In this document: positions 34,909 through 44,269 of the stretch, one piece after another | How positions within the stretch are numbered: position 1 is the first letter of the stretch | How the letters are laid out: the number at the start of each line of letters is the position of its first letter | NCBI RefSeq assembly: GCF_000281065.1 | Contig: NZ_AKKK01000027.1 | Coordinates: 21,363-85,362, forward strand | Direction of reading: 5' to 3' | Length of the DNA: 64,000 nt | Source: Arthrobacter sp. M2012083 | GTDB lineage: Bacteria > Actinomycetota > Actinomycetes > Actinomycetales > Micrococcaceae | Notes under the pieces: generated by a model | What the model was told of the DNA's origin: nothing | The model's input: the letters and a program-made list of their open reading frames with translations, nothing else | Databases searched by the model: none | Program-made: the position numbers and the translations under genes

Positions 34909-36266
34909 CCCTCAACAAGCTCGCCGGGCAAGAATCGGCCCAAAATCCGGCACCCGCCACGCCCACCACCAATGGCAATGTCCAGCCCCACCACAAATCC
35001 ACAACCATGCAGAAGCGTGTTCTGGCTGGCGGCAGCGTCGGCCAGTTCATCGAGTTCTACGACTTCACCCTCTACGGCCTCACGGCTGTGGTGTTCTCCC
35101 AACTCTTCTTCCCGGGAAGCAACCCGCTGACGGCAATGCTGGCCACGTTCGCCACGTTCGGCGTAGCTTTCGTGGTCCGCCCCCTCGGTGGCCTGTTCTT
35201 CGGCGCACTGGGTGACCGGATCGGTCGGCGCCGGGTCCTCACCATCACCCTCATCGCGATCGGCGGCGCCACGGCCCTCATGGGGTTGCTCCCCACGTAC
35301 GCTCAAATCGGAGCTTGGGCCCCGGCCCTCCTGGTGCTCTGCCGGCTAATCCAAGGATTCTCCGCGGGGGGCGAATCCGTTGGTGCGCCGTCCTTCGTGT
35401 TCGAGCATGCGCCCGTCAGCAAGAGAGGTTTCTGGCTCAACATCACCATCGCAGCAACGGCGCTGCCATCGGTGGTGGCGGGCTCCATGATCCTGATCCT
35501 CAGCCAGTCCATGCCCAACTCTGCCTTCATGGAATGGGGATGGCGTTTGCCGTTCCTGCTCGCCCTTCCCCTCGCCTTGTTCGGAGTGTGGATCCGCAGC
35601 CGCACCGAAGAAAGCGATGTCTTCAAAGAGGCGCAGTCCGGGCAGACCAAGGAATTCAGCCCCATCCGTGAGGCCTTCCGCGAAAACAAGCTTCGGATGC
35701 TGCAGGTCATCTTCGTGATGGGCCTGACAGCCATGGGCTTCTACTTCCTTTCCGCCTACTTCGTCTCATATGTCCAGACCACAGGAAAACTCAGCCGCGA
35801 GCAGTCATTGATGGTCAACGCCGCGGCACTGGCACTCTATGCCGTACTCCTGCCGATCGGTGGACGACTCGGGGATCGTTTCGGCCGCAAGCCAATGTTG
35901 ATCGCCGGGTCCGCTGCCCTGGCTTTGCTGTCCATCCCGAGCTTCATGCTCGTGACCAGCGGCAGCCTGCCCCTTGCACTGCTCGGCCAGTCAATCTTCG
36001 TAGTGGCACTCTGCATTTACGGTGGCGGCTGCTACACGTTCTTCGTCGAAATCTTTACCACCAAGACACGCTTCACCTCGGCAGCTGTTAGTTACAACGG
36101 CGCCTACGCGATCTTTGGCGGCACCGCTCCGCTGATCGGCACCGCACTGGTAGGCGCTACCGGGGTACCGCACGCGCCGGGACTGTACATGGCGGCAGCT
36201 GCCGCCGTCGTACTTCTCCTGATCCTCTTCACCAAGGTGCCTGAGACCCGCGGCCGCATGGGCTGA
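34905..36266 (+). CDS. MHS-family MFS transporter (metabolite:H+ symporter)
   Basis: This protein of about 453 residues has twelve hydrophobic helices and the MHS pattern: GGSVGQFIEFYDFTLYG in helix 1, RPLGGLFFGALGDRIGRRR in the first cytoplasmic loop, RLIQGFSAGGE in helix 4 and GRLGDRFGRKP in the second half. MHS members (ProP, KgtP, ShiA types) import compatible solutes, dicarboxylates, shikimate or amides with protons. The ATG at 34905 overlaps the leader ORF stop; a GTG at 34896 is possible. It is followed by a carbamoylase-like hydrolase and an amidase, suggesting an amide or N-carbamoyl compound as substrate. Confidence 0.88.
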   Translation: MTLNKLAGQESAQNPAPATPTTNGNVQPHHKSTTMQKRVLAGGSVGQFIEFYDFTLYGLTAVVFSQLFFPGSNPLTAMLATFATFGVAFVVRPLGGLFFGALGDRIGRRRVLTITLIAIGGATALMGLLPTYAQIGAWAPALLVLCRLIQGFSAGGESVGAPSFVFEHAPVSKRGFWLNITIAATALPSVVAGSMILILSQSMPNSAFMEWGWRLPFLLALPLALFGVWIRSRTEESDVFKEAQSGQTKEFSPIREAFRENKLRMLQVIFVMGLTAMGFYFLSAYFVSYVQTTGKLSREQSLMVNAAALALYAVLLPIGGRLGDRFGRKPMLIAGSAALALLSIPSFMLVTSGSLPLALLGQSIFVVALCIYGGGCYTFFVEIFTTKTRFTSAAVSYNGAYAIFGGTAPLIGTALVGATGVPHAPGLYMAAAAAVVLLLILFTKVPETRGRMG

Positions 36267-36310
36267 GACCCACCGCACGCACTGCACTTCAAAGAACTCT
36301 AAGGACCTCC

Positions 36311-37543
36311 ATGACTTCCTCAGCTTTTCTCCACGACTTCCACCATGTGGCCACCATCGGCGCCACAGCCAACAACGGCGTGGACCGCCAAGCCGCGACG
36401 CCGGATGATGCAAAGACCCGGGCCTGGTTTGGGCAGTGGATTCACGACGCCGGATGGCAGCTTCAGGTGGATGGCATCGGCAATATGTTCGGGCTGCTTG
36501 AGTGGACGCCCGGGGCACCCTTCATCCTGATCGGCTCCCATCTGGACAGTCAGCCATTGGGTGGCCGATTCGACGGCGCCTACGGAGTCATCGCAGCCCT
36601 GCATGCGGCCAGGGCCATTGACCTCGAAGTCAGGGCGGCCGGCACTGCGCCCCGCTTCAACCTGGCCGTCGTCAACTGGTTCAACGAGGAAGGTGGCAGG
36701 TTCGCACCCTCCGTCATGGGAAGTTCCGTTTTCACGGGGCTGTTTGACCGTGAACAGATGTTGTCCGTCAAAGATCTCCAAGGCGTCTCAGTCCGCGAGG
36801 CATTGGAAGGCATTGGCTACCTCGGCACGGACGCGGGACCGAAGGCCGCGGGCTACGCGGAAATCCATATAGAGCAGGGCCGCATCCTGGAACGGGAGGG
36901 AATCAGCATTGGACTGGTGGACAGCAGCTGGTACACGCAGAAGCTGGACATTGAAGTGCTGGGCGAACAGTCCCACACTGGCGCAACAGCCATGGCAGAC
37001 CGCCACGATGCCCTGGTGGCGGCATCGAAAATCATCCTGATGGTCCACGAGGTCACCAGAGACTTCGACGAGGAAGCACTGGTCTCTTCCGTAGGCCAGC
37101 TGACGTTGGAGCCCAACTCGCCCATCGTCGTCGCACGCCGTGTGCACCTGGTGGCGGATTTGAGGTCCGGCGACCCCGAGATCGTCAATGCGGCACGGGC
37201 CAGGTTGCTGGCCGACATCGGGAAACTGGCCGCTGAACATGACATCAAGGTCAACGTCAAAGACTTCGATATCCGCCCCATCCGGCGATTCCCGGAAGCC
37301 GGGCTGGAACTGTCAGCCAAGATCGCGGCCAACCTTGGGCTGTCTTCCCGCCGCATCCAGACCATGGCCGGGCACGATTCCGTGGCCATGAACACTGCCG
37401 TTCCGTCAGTGATGTTGTTTATCCCGAGCGTGGACGGCGTATCCCACTGCGAGCGCGAATTTACCAGCGACGAGGATATGGTGACGGGCGTGCAGATGCT
37501 GACGGGTGTTGCCCGGGAGCTGGTACAGGGAGAGCTGGCGTGA
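36311..37543 (+). CDS. Zn-dependent M20-type hydrolase (carbamoylase / allantoate amidohydrolase family)
   Basis: This 410-residue enzyme has the family metal-site motifs in order: IGSHLDSQPLGGRFDGAYG (His, Asp), VVNWFNEEGGRF (Glu), YAEIHIEQGRILE (His) and AGHDSVAMN, with the dimerisation domain in between (VLGEQSHTGATAM). Relatives hydrolyse N-carbamoyl-L-amino acids, N-carbamoyl-beta-alanine or allantoate. It follows the transporter by 44 bases and overlaps the amidase by four (GTGA), so it is part of one operon. N-carbamoyl-beta-alanine would connect it with the beta-alanine genes at 28.9-31.8 kb, but this is inference. Confidence 0.86.
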   Translation: MTSSAFLHDFHHVATIGATANNGVDRQAATPDDAKTRAWFGQWIHDAGWQLQVDGIGNMFGLLEWTPGAPFILIGSHLDSQPLGGRFDGAYGVIAALHAARAIDLEVRAAGTAPRFNLAVVNWFNEEGGRFAPSVMGSSVFTGLFDREQMLSVKDLQGVSVREALEGIGYLGTDAGPKAAGYAEIHIEQGRILEREGISIGLVDSSWYTQKLDIEVLGEQSHTGATAMADRHDALVAASKIILMVHEVTRDFDEEALVSSVGQLTLEPNSPIVVARRVHLVADLRSGDPEIVNAARARLLADIGKLAAEHDIKVNVKDFDIRPIRRFPEAGLELSAKIAANLGLSSRRIQTMAGHDSVAMNTAVPSVMLFIPSVDGVSHCEREFTSDEDMVTGVQMLTGVARELVQGELA

Positions 37544-38976
37544 CCGCGTTGCACTACCTCGATGCCAGTACGGCCCTGGGTTTGTTCCGGCGTCGCGAGC
37601 TCTCCCCGGTGGAACTACTGCAAGCGGTGATCGAGCGCATCGGGGAGGTAAACGGCGGCATCAATGCGTTGACGGAGACACTCTTTGAGGAAGCCCTGCC
37701 GGCCGCACGAAAGGCAGCCACCCAGTACGCCCGCGGCCGGGACATTACTCCCCTGCTGGGATTGCCGGTGGCCGCAAAGGAAAAGCACGGACTCCAAGGC
37801 CGCACGCTTTCCCAAGGTCTCCTCATGCGGAAGGACACCATTGCAGCGGCCGACCATCCTGTGATTGACAGGATTCGTCGGGCCGGCGGGATCATCCACG
37901 CCCGAACCACCACGCCCGAATTGAGCTGCGCCACTGTGACGCACAGCCCGCTCTGGGGTGTCACCCGAAACCCGTGGAACCAGCAGTTCTCCCCCGGTGG
38001 GTCATCGGGAGGTTCCGGCGCGGCGTTGGCTGCCGGGTTCGCGCCTCTGGCTACGGCTTCCGACATCGCTGGATCGACCCGATTGCCGGCGTCGTTCACC
38101 GGAACAGTTGGCTACAAGGCGCCGTACGGAAGAATTCCAGGGTTGGCCCCGTTGTCAGCGGACCACTACCGTGGTGATGGGCCCATGGCACGCACCGTGG
38201 CAGATACGGCATTACTGGCTAACATCATGTCCGGGCGGCACCCCGGTGATCACACCACAGTGGCCGACGCGGCGTCGATAACACCGGATCCGACAACGGT
38301 GGCCGGCTTGCGGATCGCGCTTTGCCTACGTTTGGGCAATTACCCGGTAGCTCCCGATGTCGAGGCCAACACCCGTCGAGTGGCGGAAGCACTGACGGCG
38401 GCGGGGGCCGTGGTGGAGGAGATCGTCCTCCCTTGGACAGTCGAGGACATCAGCAGAACCATGTTTACGCACTTCGGATATCTGCTGGGTCCGGCAATGG
38501 AGGACGAAACGGCCGGTAGCGAGCCACAGCTTGCTGCGTACACGAGACGTTTCATGGCTGATGCCCGCGCTGCAGCCAAGGCCAACCGCTATGTGGACGG
38601 GCTGCGGGCCGAAACCCTCCTGCAGGCGCAGTTGGCAGAGGCCATGACCGGCTTCCACGCCTTGCTGTGTCCGGCCTCTGCTATTCCAGCCTTGGACGCG
38701 GATGCCGACTATCTCAACGGAATCGACACCGGTGGCCAACACCTCAGCCATTACTGGCAAGCGCATATGACCGCGCCGTTCAACATTGCCAATCGATGCC
38801 CGGTCCTGGCCGTTCCCAGCGGTATGGCAGACTGCGGTATTCCCACGGGGGTGCAGATCGTGGGCCATCCGTTCGATGACGCGACCGTATTCCACATCGG
38901 TGCAGCCGTGGAATCAGTGCTTCCGTGGGCTGATCGCCACCCCATGGCACCCGAATTGGCAGAGCACTCCGGGTAA
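37540..38976 (+). CDS. Amidase (amidase signature family)
   Basis: This 478-residue enzyme belongs to the amidase signature family. The Ser-cisSer-Lys triad is visible: Lys in GLPVAAKEKHG, the Gly/Ser-rich loop SPGGSSGGSGAALAAG, and the nucleophile Ser in TASDIAGSTRLPASF (usually GSDIGGSIR, so one Gly is changed to Ala). It releases ammonia from a carboxamide. The start is GTG at 37540, overlapping the upstream stop. Last gene of the transporter-hydrolase-amidase operon, nine bases from the converging LLM gene. Confidence 0.88.
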   Translation: MTALHYLDASTALGLFRRRELSPVELLQAVIERIGEVNGGINALTETLFEEALPAARKAATQYARGRDITPLLGLPVAAKEKHGLQGRTLSQGLLMRKDTIAAADHPVIDRIRRAGGIIHARTTTPELSCATVTHSPLWGVTRNPWNQQFSPGGSSGGSGAALAAGFAPLATASDIAGSTRLPASFTGTVGYKAPYGRIPGLAPLSADHYRGDGPMARTVADTALLANIMSGRHPGDHTTVADAASITPDPTTVAGLRIALCLRLGNYPVAPDVEANTRRVAEALTAAGAVVEEIVLPWTVEDISRTMFTHFGYLLGPAMEDETAGSEPQLAAYTRRFMADARAAAKANRYVDGLRAETLLQAQLAEAMTGFHALLCPASAIPALDADADYLNGIDTGGQHLSHYWQAHMTAPFNIANRCPVLAVPSGMADCGIPTGVQIVGHPFDDATVFHIGAAVESVLPWADRHPMAPELAEHSG

Positions 38977-38985
38977 CGGACTGCC

Positions 38986-39975
38986 CTACGCGCTCACCAG
39001 CCCCGCAACCTCGGCTACGAGTTCCACCGACCGCAGGCGCTCTTCGGTGCCGATGCTCTGGTGCGCCACGATCAGTTCATCGGCATCGGCGAACGCCGCG
39101 AACTCGTCAAGGTAATCGCGCACCACATCCTTGGTGCCCACGGCGGAGAACTTCATCATTTGGGCGATGTGCTGGCCCTGCGGGGAATCGAGGACCATGT
39201 CTGCTTCGTCGTCGGTGAATTCGCGGCCGCCGCCAAAGAACAGTGAGACACGGGCGCGCTTCACGGCGAGGTGGATGGCTTGGGCCTCGGCGTTGGAGTC
39301 CGCGGCGGTGACGTTCACGCCGGCGATCACGTGCGGCTCGGACAGCTGGTCCGAGGGCTGGAATTCGCGGCGATAGACAGCAACGGCATCCTGGAGCGCG
39401 GCGGGGGCAAAGTGAGAAGCGAAGGCGTACGGAAGGCCAAGTTGGGCGGCCAGCTGGGCACCGAACAGCGAGGACCCCAGGATGTACAGCGGCACGTTGG
39501 TGCCCTTGCCCGGTGTCGCTTCAACACCCTGGATGCGGGTGGGACCAGTGAGGTAGCCCTGCAATTCCAGGACATCCTGCGGGAACCTGTCCGAGGACGT
39601 GTGGTCGCGGCGCAGCGCACGCATGGTGTTCTGGTCACTGCCAGGGGCACGGCCGAGACCGAGGTCGATCCGCCCCGGGTGCAGCGTTTCCAACGTGCCG
39701 AACTGCTCAGCGATGGTCAGGGGCGAGTGGTTTGGCAGCATGACGCCACCGGCACCCAGGCGGATGGTTTTGGTGTGGGCGGCAACGTGGGCGATCAGCA
39801 CGCTGGTGGCAGAGGAGGCAATCGCGGACATGTTGTGGTGCTCGGCGTACCAGACCCGCCGATAGCCCAGCTCTTCGGCTTTCTGCGCCATTGCCACGCT
39901 GCCCGCGAGGCTTTCCGCCACTGTCTGGCCCTTCCCGATGGTTGCCAGGTCGAGGATGGAAAGAGGAACAGTCAC
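38986..39975 (-). CDS. LLM-class flavin-dependent oxidoreductase (luciferase-like)
   Basis: This 329-residue protein has the bacterial-luciferase fold markers [53 protein letters not shown] and [16 protein letters not shown], the MsnO8/alkanal-monooxygenase-like subgroup that uses FMN or F420. I chose the GTG at 39975 with AAAGG nine bases upstream; the open frame continues to 40257 without family similarity. It stands alone and converges on the amidase gene. Substrate unknown. Confidence 0.87.
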   Translation of the reverse strand: MTVPLSILDLATIGKGQTVAESLAGSVAMAQKAEELGYRRVWYAEHHNMSAIASSATSVLIAHVAAHTKTIRLGAGGVMLPNHSPLTIAEQFGTLETLHPGRIDLGLGRAPGSDQNTMRALRRDHTSSDRFPQDVLELQGYLTGPTRIQGVEATPGKGTNVPLYILGSSLFGAQLAAQLGLPYAFASHFAPAALQDAVAVYRREFQPSDQLSEPHVIAGVNVTAADSNAEAQAIHLAVKRARVSLFFGGGREFTDDEADMVLDSPQGQHIAQMMKFSAVGTKDVVRDYLDEFAAFADADELIVAHQSIGTEERLRSVELVAEVAGLVSA

Positions 39976-40172
39976 AGGAAAGGCCTTTCGGTACGTTTTT
40001 GCGCCCGCATGGTTGATGGCCGGGCACTCTAGCGATAACGACGACGACGCCCGGCTTATTTCTGTGAGTTGCGTCGCGCGCTTCTTTCCCACGGATTCGC
40101 GGCAGTTTTGTGACCCCGTTCGACGCCCGATTAACCGCCGTGAACCCCTGTATCCCAGCGTTTCAGATCGCT

Positions 40173-40202
40173 TTGACCGGCTCCCGATAGCTGACGGATA
40201 GT
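40173..40202 (+). promoter_or_regulatory. Candidate promoter of the orphan binding-protein gene
   Basis: TTGACC (40173-40178), 18 bases, GATAGT (40197-40202); the start would be near 40209, giving a leader of about 58 bases before the ATG at 40267. The preceding 290-base gap contains nothing else I recognise. Confidence 0.35.
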
Positions 40203-40266
40203 TGCAGCCACAAGTACGCATCAGCCCACCCTGTCCCGATGATCCGGACGAACCCAAGGAGAAATA

Positions 40267-41262
40267 ATGGCACGCTTTGCTCTCAAGACCGGCGCCACCG
40301 CGGCGCTGGCCGCTACGGCGTTACTGGGGCTGGCGGCCTGCTCCGATCCCGGGGCGACGGCCGCAACGGGGGCTACCCCGCAGGGATCTGCAAGTGCGAG
40401 CACTTCATCAAGCACCAAAGAGTTCAACCTGACCCCGCAGCAGGACCGCATCAAGGTGACGGTGGACTCCGCCGCAGCCGCACTGGTTCCCGACGCCATC
40501 AAAGCGGACGGCAAGCTGACCGTGGTGACCACCGGCGGCACTCCCCCGCTGAGTACCTTCGCCACGGACAACAAGACGCTCATCGGCAGCGAAGTGGACA
40601 TTGCCTACGCAGTGGGTGAGAGCCTGGGCCTTCAGGTGGAAGTGCTGCCGGTGGCGTGGGCAGACTGGCCGCTTGGCGTCGAATCCGGCAAGTACGAGGC
40701 CGTCCTCTCCAACGTCACCGTGACCGAGGCGCGTAAGCAGAAGTTCGACTTCGCCACGTACCGCAACGATCTCCTGGGCTTCTACGCCAAGACCGACTCG
40801 GACATCTCCACCATCAAGGAAGCCAAGGATGTGGCCGGTAAGCGCATCATCGTCGGCTCGGGCACCAACCAGGAAGCCATTCTGGTGCGCTGGGACGAGG
40901 AGAACAAGAAGAACGGCTTGAAGCCGGTTGAGTTCCAGTATTACGACGACGATTCCGCCTCCCAGCTCGCCCTCCAGTCAGGCCGCGCGGACCTGACGTT
41001 CGGACCCAATGCTTCCGCGGCGTACAAGGCTGCGAAAGATGGAAAGACCAAGGAAGTGGGCACACTCGAAGGCGGCTGGCCACTGAAGGCCGAAATTGCC
41101 TTCACAACCCAGAAGGGCAACGGCCTCGCCGTCGCCGCCCAGGCTGCACTCAACACACTCATCAAGGACGGCAGCTACGCCAAGATCCTGGACCGCTGGG
41201 GACTCTCATCCGAGGCCATTCCGGCGTCCGAGCTGAACCCGGCAGGCCTGCCCAAGAAGTAG
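40267..41262 (+). CDS. ABC transporter substrate-binding lipoprotein (family 3), orphan
   Basis: This 331-residue protein has a lipoprotein signal (Arg/Lys, hydrophobic core, LLGLAAC lipobox with Cys25) and a family-3 solute-binding fold typical of amino-acid importers ([44 protein letters not shown]). It is clearly paralogous to the binding protein at 47599-48579, sharing SDPGA after the Cys, [14 protein letters not shown] and IKDGSYxKxLxRWGLS. No permease or ATPase is adjacent, so it may share the transporter at 48.6-50.4 kb. CAAGGAGAAATA precedes the ATG. Confidence 0.88.
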   Translation: MARFALKTGATAALAATALLGLAACSDPGATAATGATPQGSASASTSSSTKEFNLTPQQDRIKVTVDSAAAALVPDAIKADGKLTVVTTGGTPPLSTFATDNKTLIGSEVDIAYAVGESLGLQVEVLPVAWADWPLGVESGKYEAVLSNVTVTEARKQKFDFATYRNDLLGFYAKTDSDISTIKEAKDVAGKRIIVGSGTNQEAILVRWDEENKKNGLKPVEFQYYDDDSASQLALQSGRADLTFGPNASAAYKAAKDGKTKEVGTLEGGWPLKAEIAFTTQKGNGLAVAAQAALNTLIKDGSYAKILDRWGLSSEAIPASELNPAGLPKK

Positions 41263-41294
41263 GAACCGCTGTGGCAGGGTACCCTGCCGACGCC

Positions 41295-41327
41295 GAATCC
41301 CCGCCGGACACCAACCGGCGGGGATTC
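41295..41327 (+). terminator. Terminator hairpin of the orphan binding-protein gene
   Basis: GAATCCCCGCCGG (41295-41307) and CCGGCGGGGATTC (41315-41327) pair perfectly over 13 bp around a seven-base loop, followed by TTG. Confidence 0.7.
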
Positions 41328-41358
41328 TTGTGCGCTCACCCGACTGAGTTGGGTGCGG

Positions 41359-42288
41359 CTAGAAGTGGGCGGGATCTGTGTTGGCTCCGCAGAGAATGAC
41401 TGCCACGGTTTCGCCGTCGTTCGGCGTGTACGCTCCTGAGAGCAACGCAGCATAGGCGGCCGCTGCCCCGTGCTCCACCACGATGCGGTGCGTCTCCCAC
41501 AGGGCCCTCCGGGCTTGGACGATATCCTCGTCGCTGACCAACAGGCTTTGGACACCGGTACGCCGGGCAACTCCAAAGCCGATCTCTCCGATCCGCCGGG
41601 CTCCGAGGGAGTCCGCGGCAATCCCGGACACAGCCACATCCACCGGCCCGCCCTTGGCCAGCGCCGTGTGCAGGGTTGGGACGGTCTCGGGTTCGACGCC
41701 CACCACGTGTGCCCTGCCTTCGGCGGCCGCAGCAATGCCACCCATCAACCCTCCGCCACCTACAGCAACGAGGATCGTGTCCACGTCGGGCAGTTCGTCA
41801 AGGAGCTCAAGCCCGACGCCACCTGCGCCGGCCACGATCCCGGGCTGATCATAGGCGTGGCAGTAGACGGCTCCCTTTTCCTCGGCGAATCGGATCGCAG
41901 CGGCATAGGCCTCCGCGTACTCAGCGCCGCCTTGGACTACCTTCGCGCCACTTGCGTAGAGCTTGTGGACCTTGTTTGCCGGGGCCGACTCTGGAACGAA
42001 AACTGTTGCAGGGACTCCCAGCTTGGCTGCGGCGTAAGCGTTGGCAAGGCCGGCGTTGCCACCGGAAGCCACCACAATGCCCACCTCCGGATTGAGCTCC
42101 CCGTTTTCCTTCGCCATGAGCAGGCGGTTGAAGGCGCCACGGGCCTTGAAGGAGCCGGTGTGCTGCATGTACTCGCACTTGAACCACAGGTGGTACGGCT
42201 CCTGGTTGCCACTCTCGGCGAGCGGCGTATGGCGAACCCAGCCGGCTGTCCGGGAGTACGCTGCTTCTACTTCTTCGCGTGTGACCAT
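41359..42288 (-). CDS. PLP-dependent threonine/serine dehydratase-like enzyme
   Basis: This 309-residue fold-type II PLP enzyme carries the lysine motif MQHTGSFKARGAFN, the phosphate-binding loop ASGGNAGLANAYAA and the glycine loop VAVGGGGLMGGIAAA. It lacks the C-terminal regulatory domain of biosynthetic threonine deaminase and is close to the threonine/serine dehydratases and serine racemases. The product may deaminate Thr or Ser to the keto acid. It stands alone, divergent from the GNAT gene. Confidence 0.86.
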   Translation of the reverse strand: MVTREEVEAAYSRTAGWVRHTPLAESGNQEPYHLWFKCEYMQHTGSFKARGAFNRLLMAKENGELNPEVGIVVASGGNAGLANAYAAAKLGVPATVFVPESAPANKVHKLYASGAKVVQGGAEYAEAYAAAIRFAEEKGAVYCHAYDQPGIVAGAGGVGLELLDELPDVDTILVAVGGGGLMGGIAAAAEGRAHVVGVEPETVPTLHTALAKGGPVDVAVSGIAADSLGARRIGEIGFGVARRTGVQSLLVSDEDIVQARRALWETHRIVVEHGAAAAYAALLSGAYTPNDGETVAVILCGANTDPAHF

Positions 42289-42354
42289 CGTGGCTGCACC
42301 CTTTCGTCCGTTTCATCCTATGGTTTCCGTGGGCGGGCGCAGGCTTCGCGGGCA

Positions 42355-42360
42355 TAGGCT
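42355..42360 (+). promoter_or_regulatory. Candidate -10 box of a leaderless GNAT transcript
   Basis: TAGGCT ends seven bases before the ATG at 42368, so transcription would start at or next to the start codon. Confidence 0.3.
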
Positions 42361-42367
42361 GGATGGC

Positions 42368-42811
42368 ATGTCCGCTGACTTTGTCCTCCGCCCCTCCGTA
42401 GCCACCGACGCCGCTTGGATCGCCGAACTTCGCGCGGTCGTGATGCGTCCGGACCTTGAGCGGTTGCAGCGTTTCGATCCTGTGCGTGTCCGCGAGCGCT
42501 TCTTGAACGGATTCCAGCCCGACCACACCTACATCATCCATTCGGACGGCGTAGACGCAGGCGTGATCGCGATCCGCCCCGAGCCGGATAGCCGGTGGAT
42601 TGAACACTTCTACGTAGCTCCCGCACATCAGGGCAAAGGGTTGGGCAGTGCCGTGCTTCGCCACGTTATGTCGGCAACCGTGGACGAACGCCCGTTCCGT
42701 CTGGATGTGTTGCAGGGAAGCCCGGCGCGTCGCCTCTACGAACGTCACGGCTTCGTGCTGGAATCCGAGGACCCCATCGATGTGTTCATGGTGGCCCCCG
42801 TCAACCCCTGA
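42368..42811 (+). CDS. GNAT-family N-acetyltransferase
   Basis: This 147-residue protein has the GNAT acetyl-CoA loop (VAPAHQGKGLGSAVLR, the Q/R-x-x-G-x-G/A pattern) after a beta-strand IEHFYV, and the closing SPARRLYERHGFVL. The acceptor is unknown. I chose the ATG at 42368; the frame extends upstream to 42041 but overlaps the divergent dehydratase gene. A leaderless start is likely. Confidence 0.87.
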   Translation: MSADFVLRPSVATDAAWIAELRAVVMRPDLERLQRFDPVRVRERFLNGFQPDHTYIIHSDGVDAGVIAIRPEPDSRWIEHFYVAPAHQGKGLGSAVLRHVMSATVDERPFRLDVLQGSPARRLYERHGFVLESEDPIDVFMVAPVNP

Positions 42812-42883
42812 CTCCGCGGACGGAAGTGCGGTAACCTCAGCACACACCACGCGGCAACGACGCGATACTTTCCGGGGGGAAAA

Positions 42884-44101
42884 ATGGGGAATTTTCGATC
42901 GCGCTCGTTGAGGCGCTCTGTCACGACCGTCATCGCAATGGGACTCTTGGGTTCCGGACTGCCGGTGGGGCTGCTGGGTGCCGCGCCTGCCATTGCAGCG
43001 TCCCAGCCGACACCCTACATCGACGGCGTCCCTTACGTCGGTTCGGAAATGAGACGCCAGTACAACTACGACTACTGGGGATGCAGGAACCCCGACGGTT
43101 CCGGGGATGCGATCACCTTGGAATGGTTGCGCGATGGACAACCACTCCCCGCCGAGCGTCAAGGTGAAACTCTGCGTGTCCTCCCCGAAGACCAAGGCAG
43201 CCGAATCTCCTTGAGGGTTTACCCGCTCACTCCCGGCGAACCAGGCTGCCCCACCGGGTCACAGGTGAGCGCGGAGACCAAACCCATCAAAGCCTCCAGC
43301 CGGGCCATGGGGTGGACAGGGCGCGGCAACTTTGAGCCCCTTGCGCGCACGCATGATGGCCGGCTCATCCTGTACCCGCGGACCTACACCTACTACAAAG
43401 GCATGTGCGAGGGTCCGTGCCCGGTCTACTTCGGTTCCTGGGATGAGCCCCGGCAGGTGGGGGCGGGCTGGAACATGTTCAACATCGTCTTCTCGCCCGG
43501 AGATTTCGATGGCGATGGGTTCAACGACCTCCTCGCCAGGAACGCGTCCGGCCAGCTGTTCCTGTACCCCGGTGACGGCGACGGCGGTTGGCTTCCACCC
43601 CGGCAGGTCGGGGCCGGGTGGAACGTCTTTGACTCAATCGTCGGTCCGGGAGACTTCAACGGAGACGGCACCAACGACGTTTTGGCGCGGAACGCGGCCG
43701 GCGATCTGTTCCTGTACCCGGGCAATGGAAGCGGCGGATGGCTCGCACCAACCAAGGTTGGTTGGGGCTGGCAGGTCATGAACAAGATCATCCCTGGCGG
43801 CGACATGAACGGTGACGGCACGGTGGAAATCTTCGGCCGTGACTATAGTGGTGGGCTTCAGTTGTACTCCGCCGACGGTCAGGGCGGCTGGGGCGCCCAA
43901 GCGTACATGGGTGGAGGCTGGAACGGCTTCCAGGATGTGGCAGGTCTGGGCAGTTACGCCCATCAGAAATACAACAACCTTGCCGCCGTCAACGGCAACG
44001 GCGACCTCGTGTTGTATTCCACTGGCGCCATGACCACCGGCCTCTACGGGCCCCAAGGGCCGGTTGGCAGCGGCTGGAACGTGTTCCGGGAACTCCTCTA
44101 G
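42884..44101 (+). CDS. Secreted FG-GAP/VCBS repeat beta-propeller protein
   Basis: This 405-residue exported protein begins with a signal peptide (RSRSLRRS basic part, hydrophobic core, likely cut after APAIA near residue 39). A domain of about 100 residues follows, then at least four FG-GAP repeats with Ca-binding loops GDFDGDGFNDLLARN, GDFNGDGTNDVLARN and GDMNGDGTVEIFGRD, alternating with (Q/K)VGxGWNxF turns. Such proteins bind glycans or peptidoglycan outside the cell; exact role unknown. GGGGGGAAAA precedes the ATG. Confidence 0.87.
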   Translation: MGNFRSRSLRRSVTTVIAMGLLGSGLPVGLLGAAPAIAASQPTPYIDGVPYVGSEMRRQYNYDYWGCRNPDGSGDAITLEWLRDGQPLPAERQGETLRVLPEDQGSRISLRVYPLTPGEPGCPTGSQVSAETKPIKASSRAMGWTGRGNFEPLARTHDGRLILYPRTYTYYKGMCEGPCPVYFGSWDEPRQVGAGWNMFNIVFSPGDFDGDGFNDLLARNASGQLFLYPGDGDGGWLPPRQVGAGWNVFDSIVGPGDFNGDGTNDVLARNAAGDLFLYPGNGSGGWLAPTKVGWGWQVMNKIIPGGDMNGDGTVEIFGRDYSGGLQLYSADGQGGWGAQAYMGGGWNGFQDVAGLGSYAHQKYNNLAAVNGNGDLVLYSTGAMTTGLYGPQGPVGSGWNVFRELL

Positions 44102-44107
44102 TACGCA

Positions 44108-44269
44108 CTAAAGCGGCTGGCTACCCACCGTCAGCTGCAAGCTGACCGTCCCGCGCGAAACGTCGACGACGGCGGCACTCGAGCCGCCGCCGTCGGGCGC
44201 TGACCCGCGTCGGCCCGGCTGCAAGCCAAAGCGACGCAGCAAGTTCTTCAGCAGGCGTTCTGCCCTCAT
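44108..44269 (-). CDS. Small protein of unknown function (53 aa), coupled to the LLM gene
   Basis: The ATG at 44269 overlaps the stop of the preceding LLM monooxygenase gene (TGATG on the minus strand), so translation by re-initiation is likely. The 53 residues have a basic helix (RAERLLKNLLRRFGLQPGRR), a Gly/Ser linker and a beta-like end (AAVVDVSRGTVSLQLTV). I recognise no family. It would be the last cistron of the seven-gene ABC/LLM operon. Confidence 0.4.
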   Translation of the reverse strand: MRAERLLKNLLRRFGLQPGRRGSAPDGGGSSAAVVDVSRGTVSLQLTVGSQPL

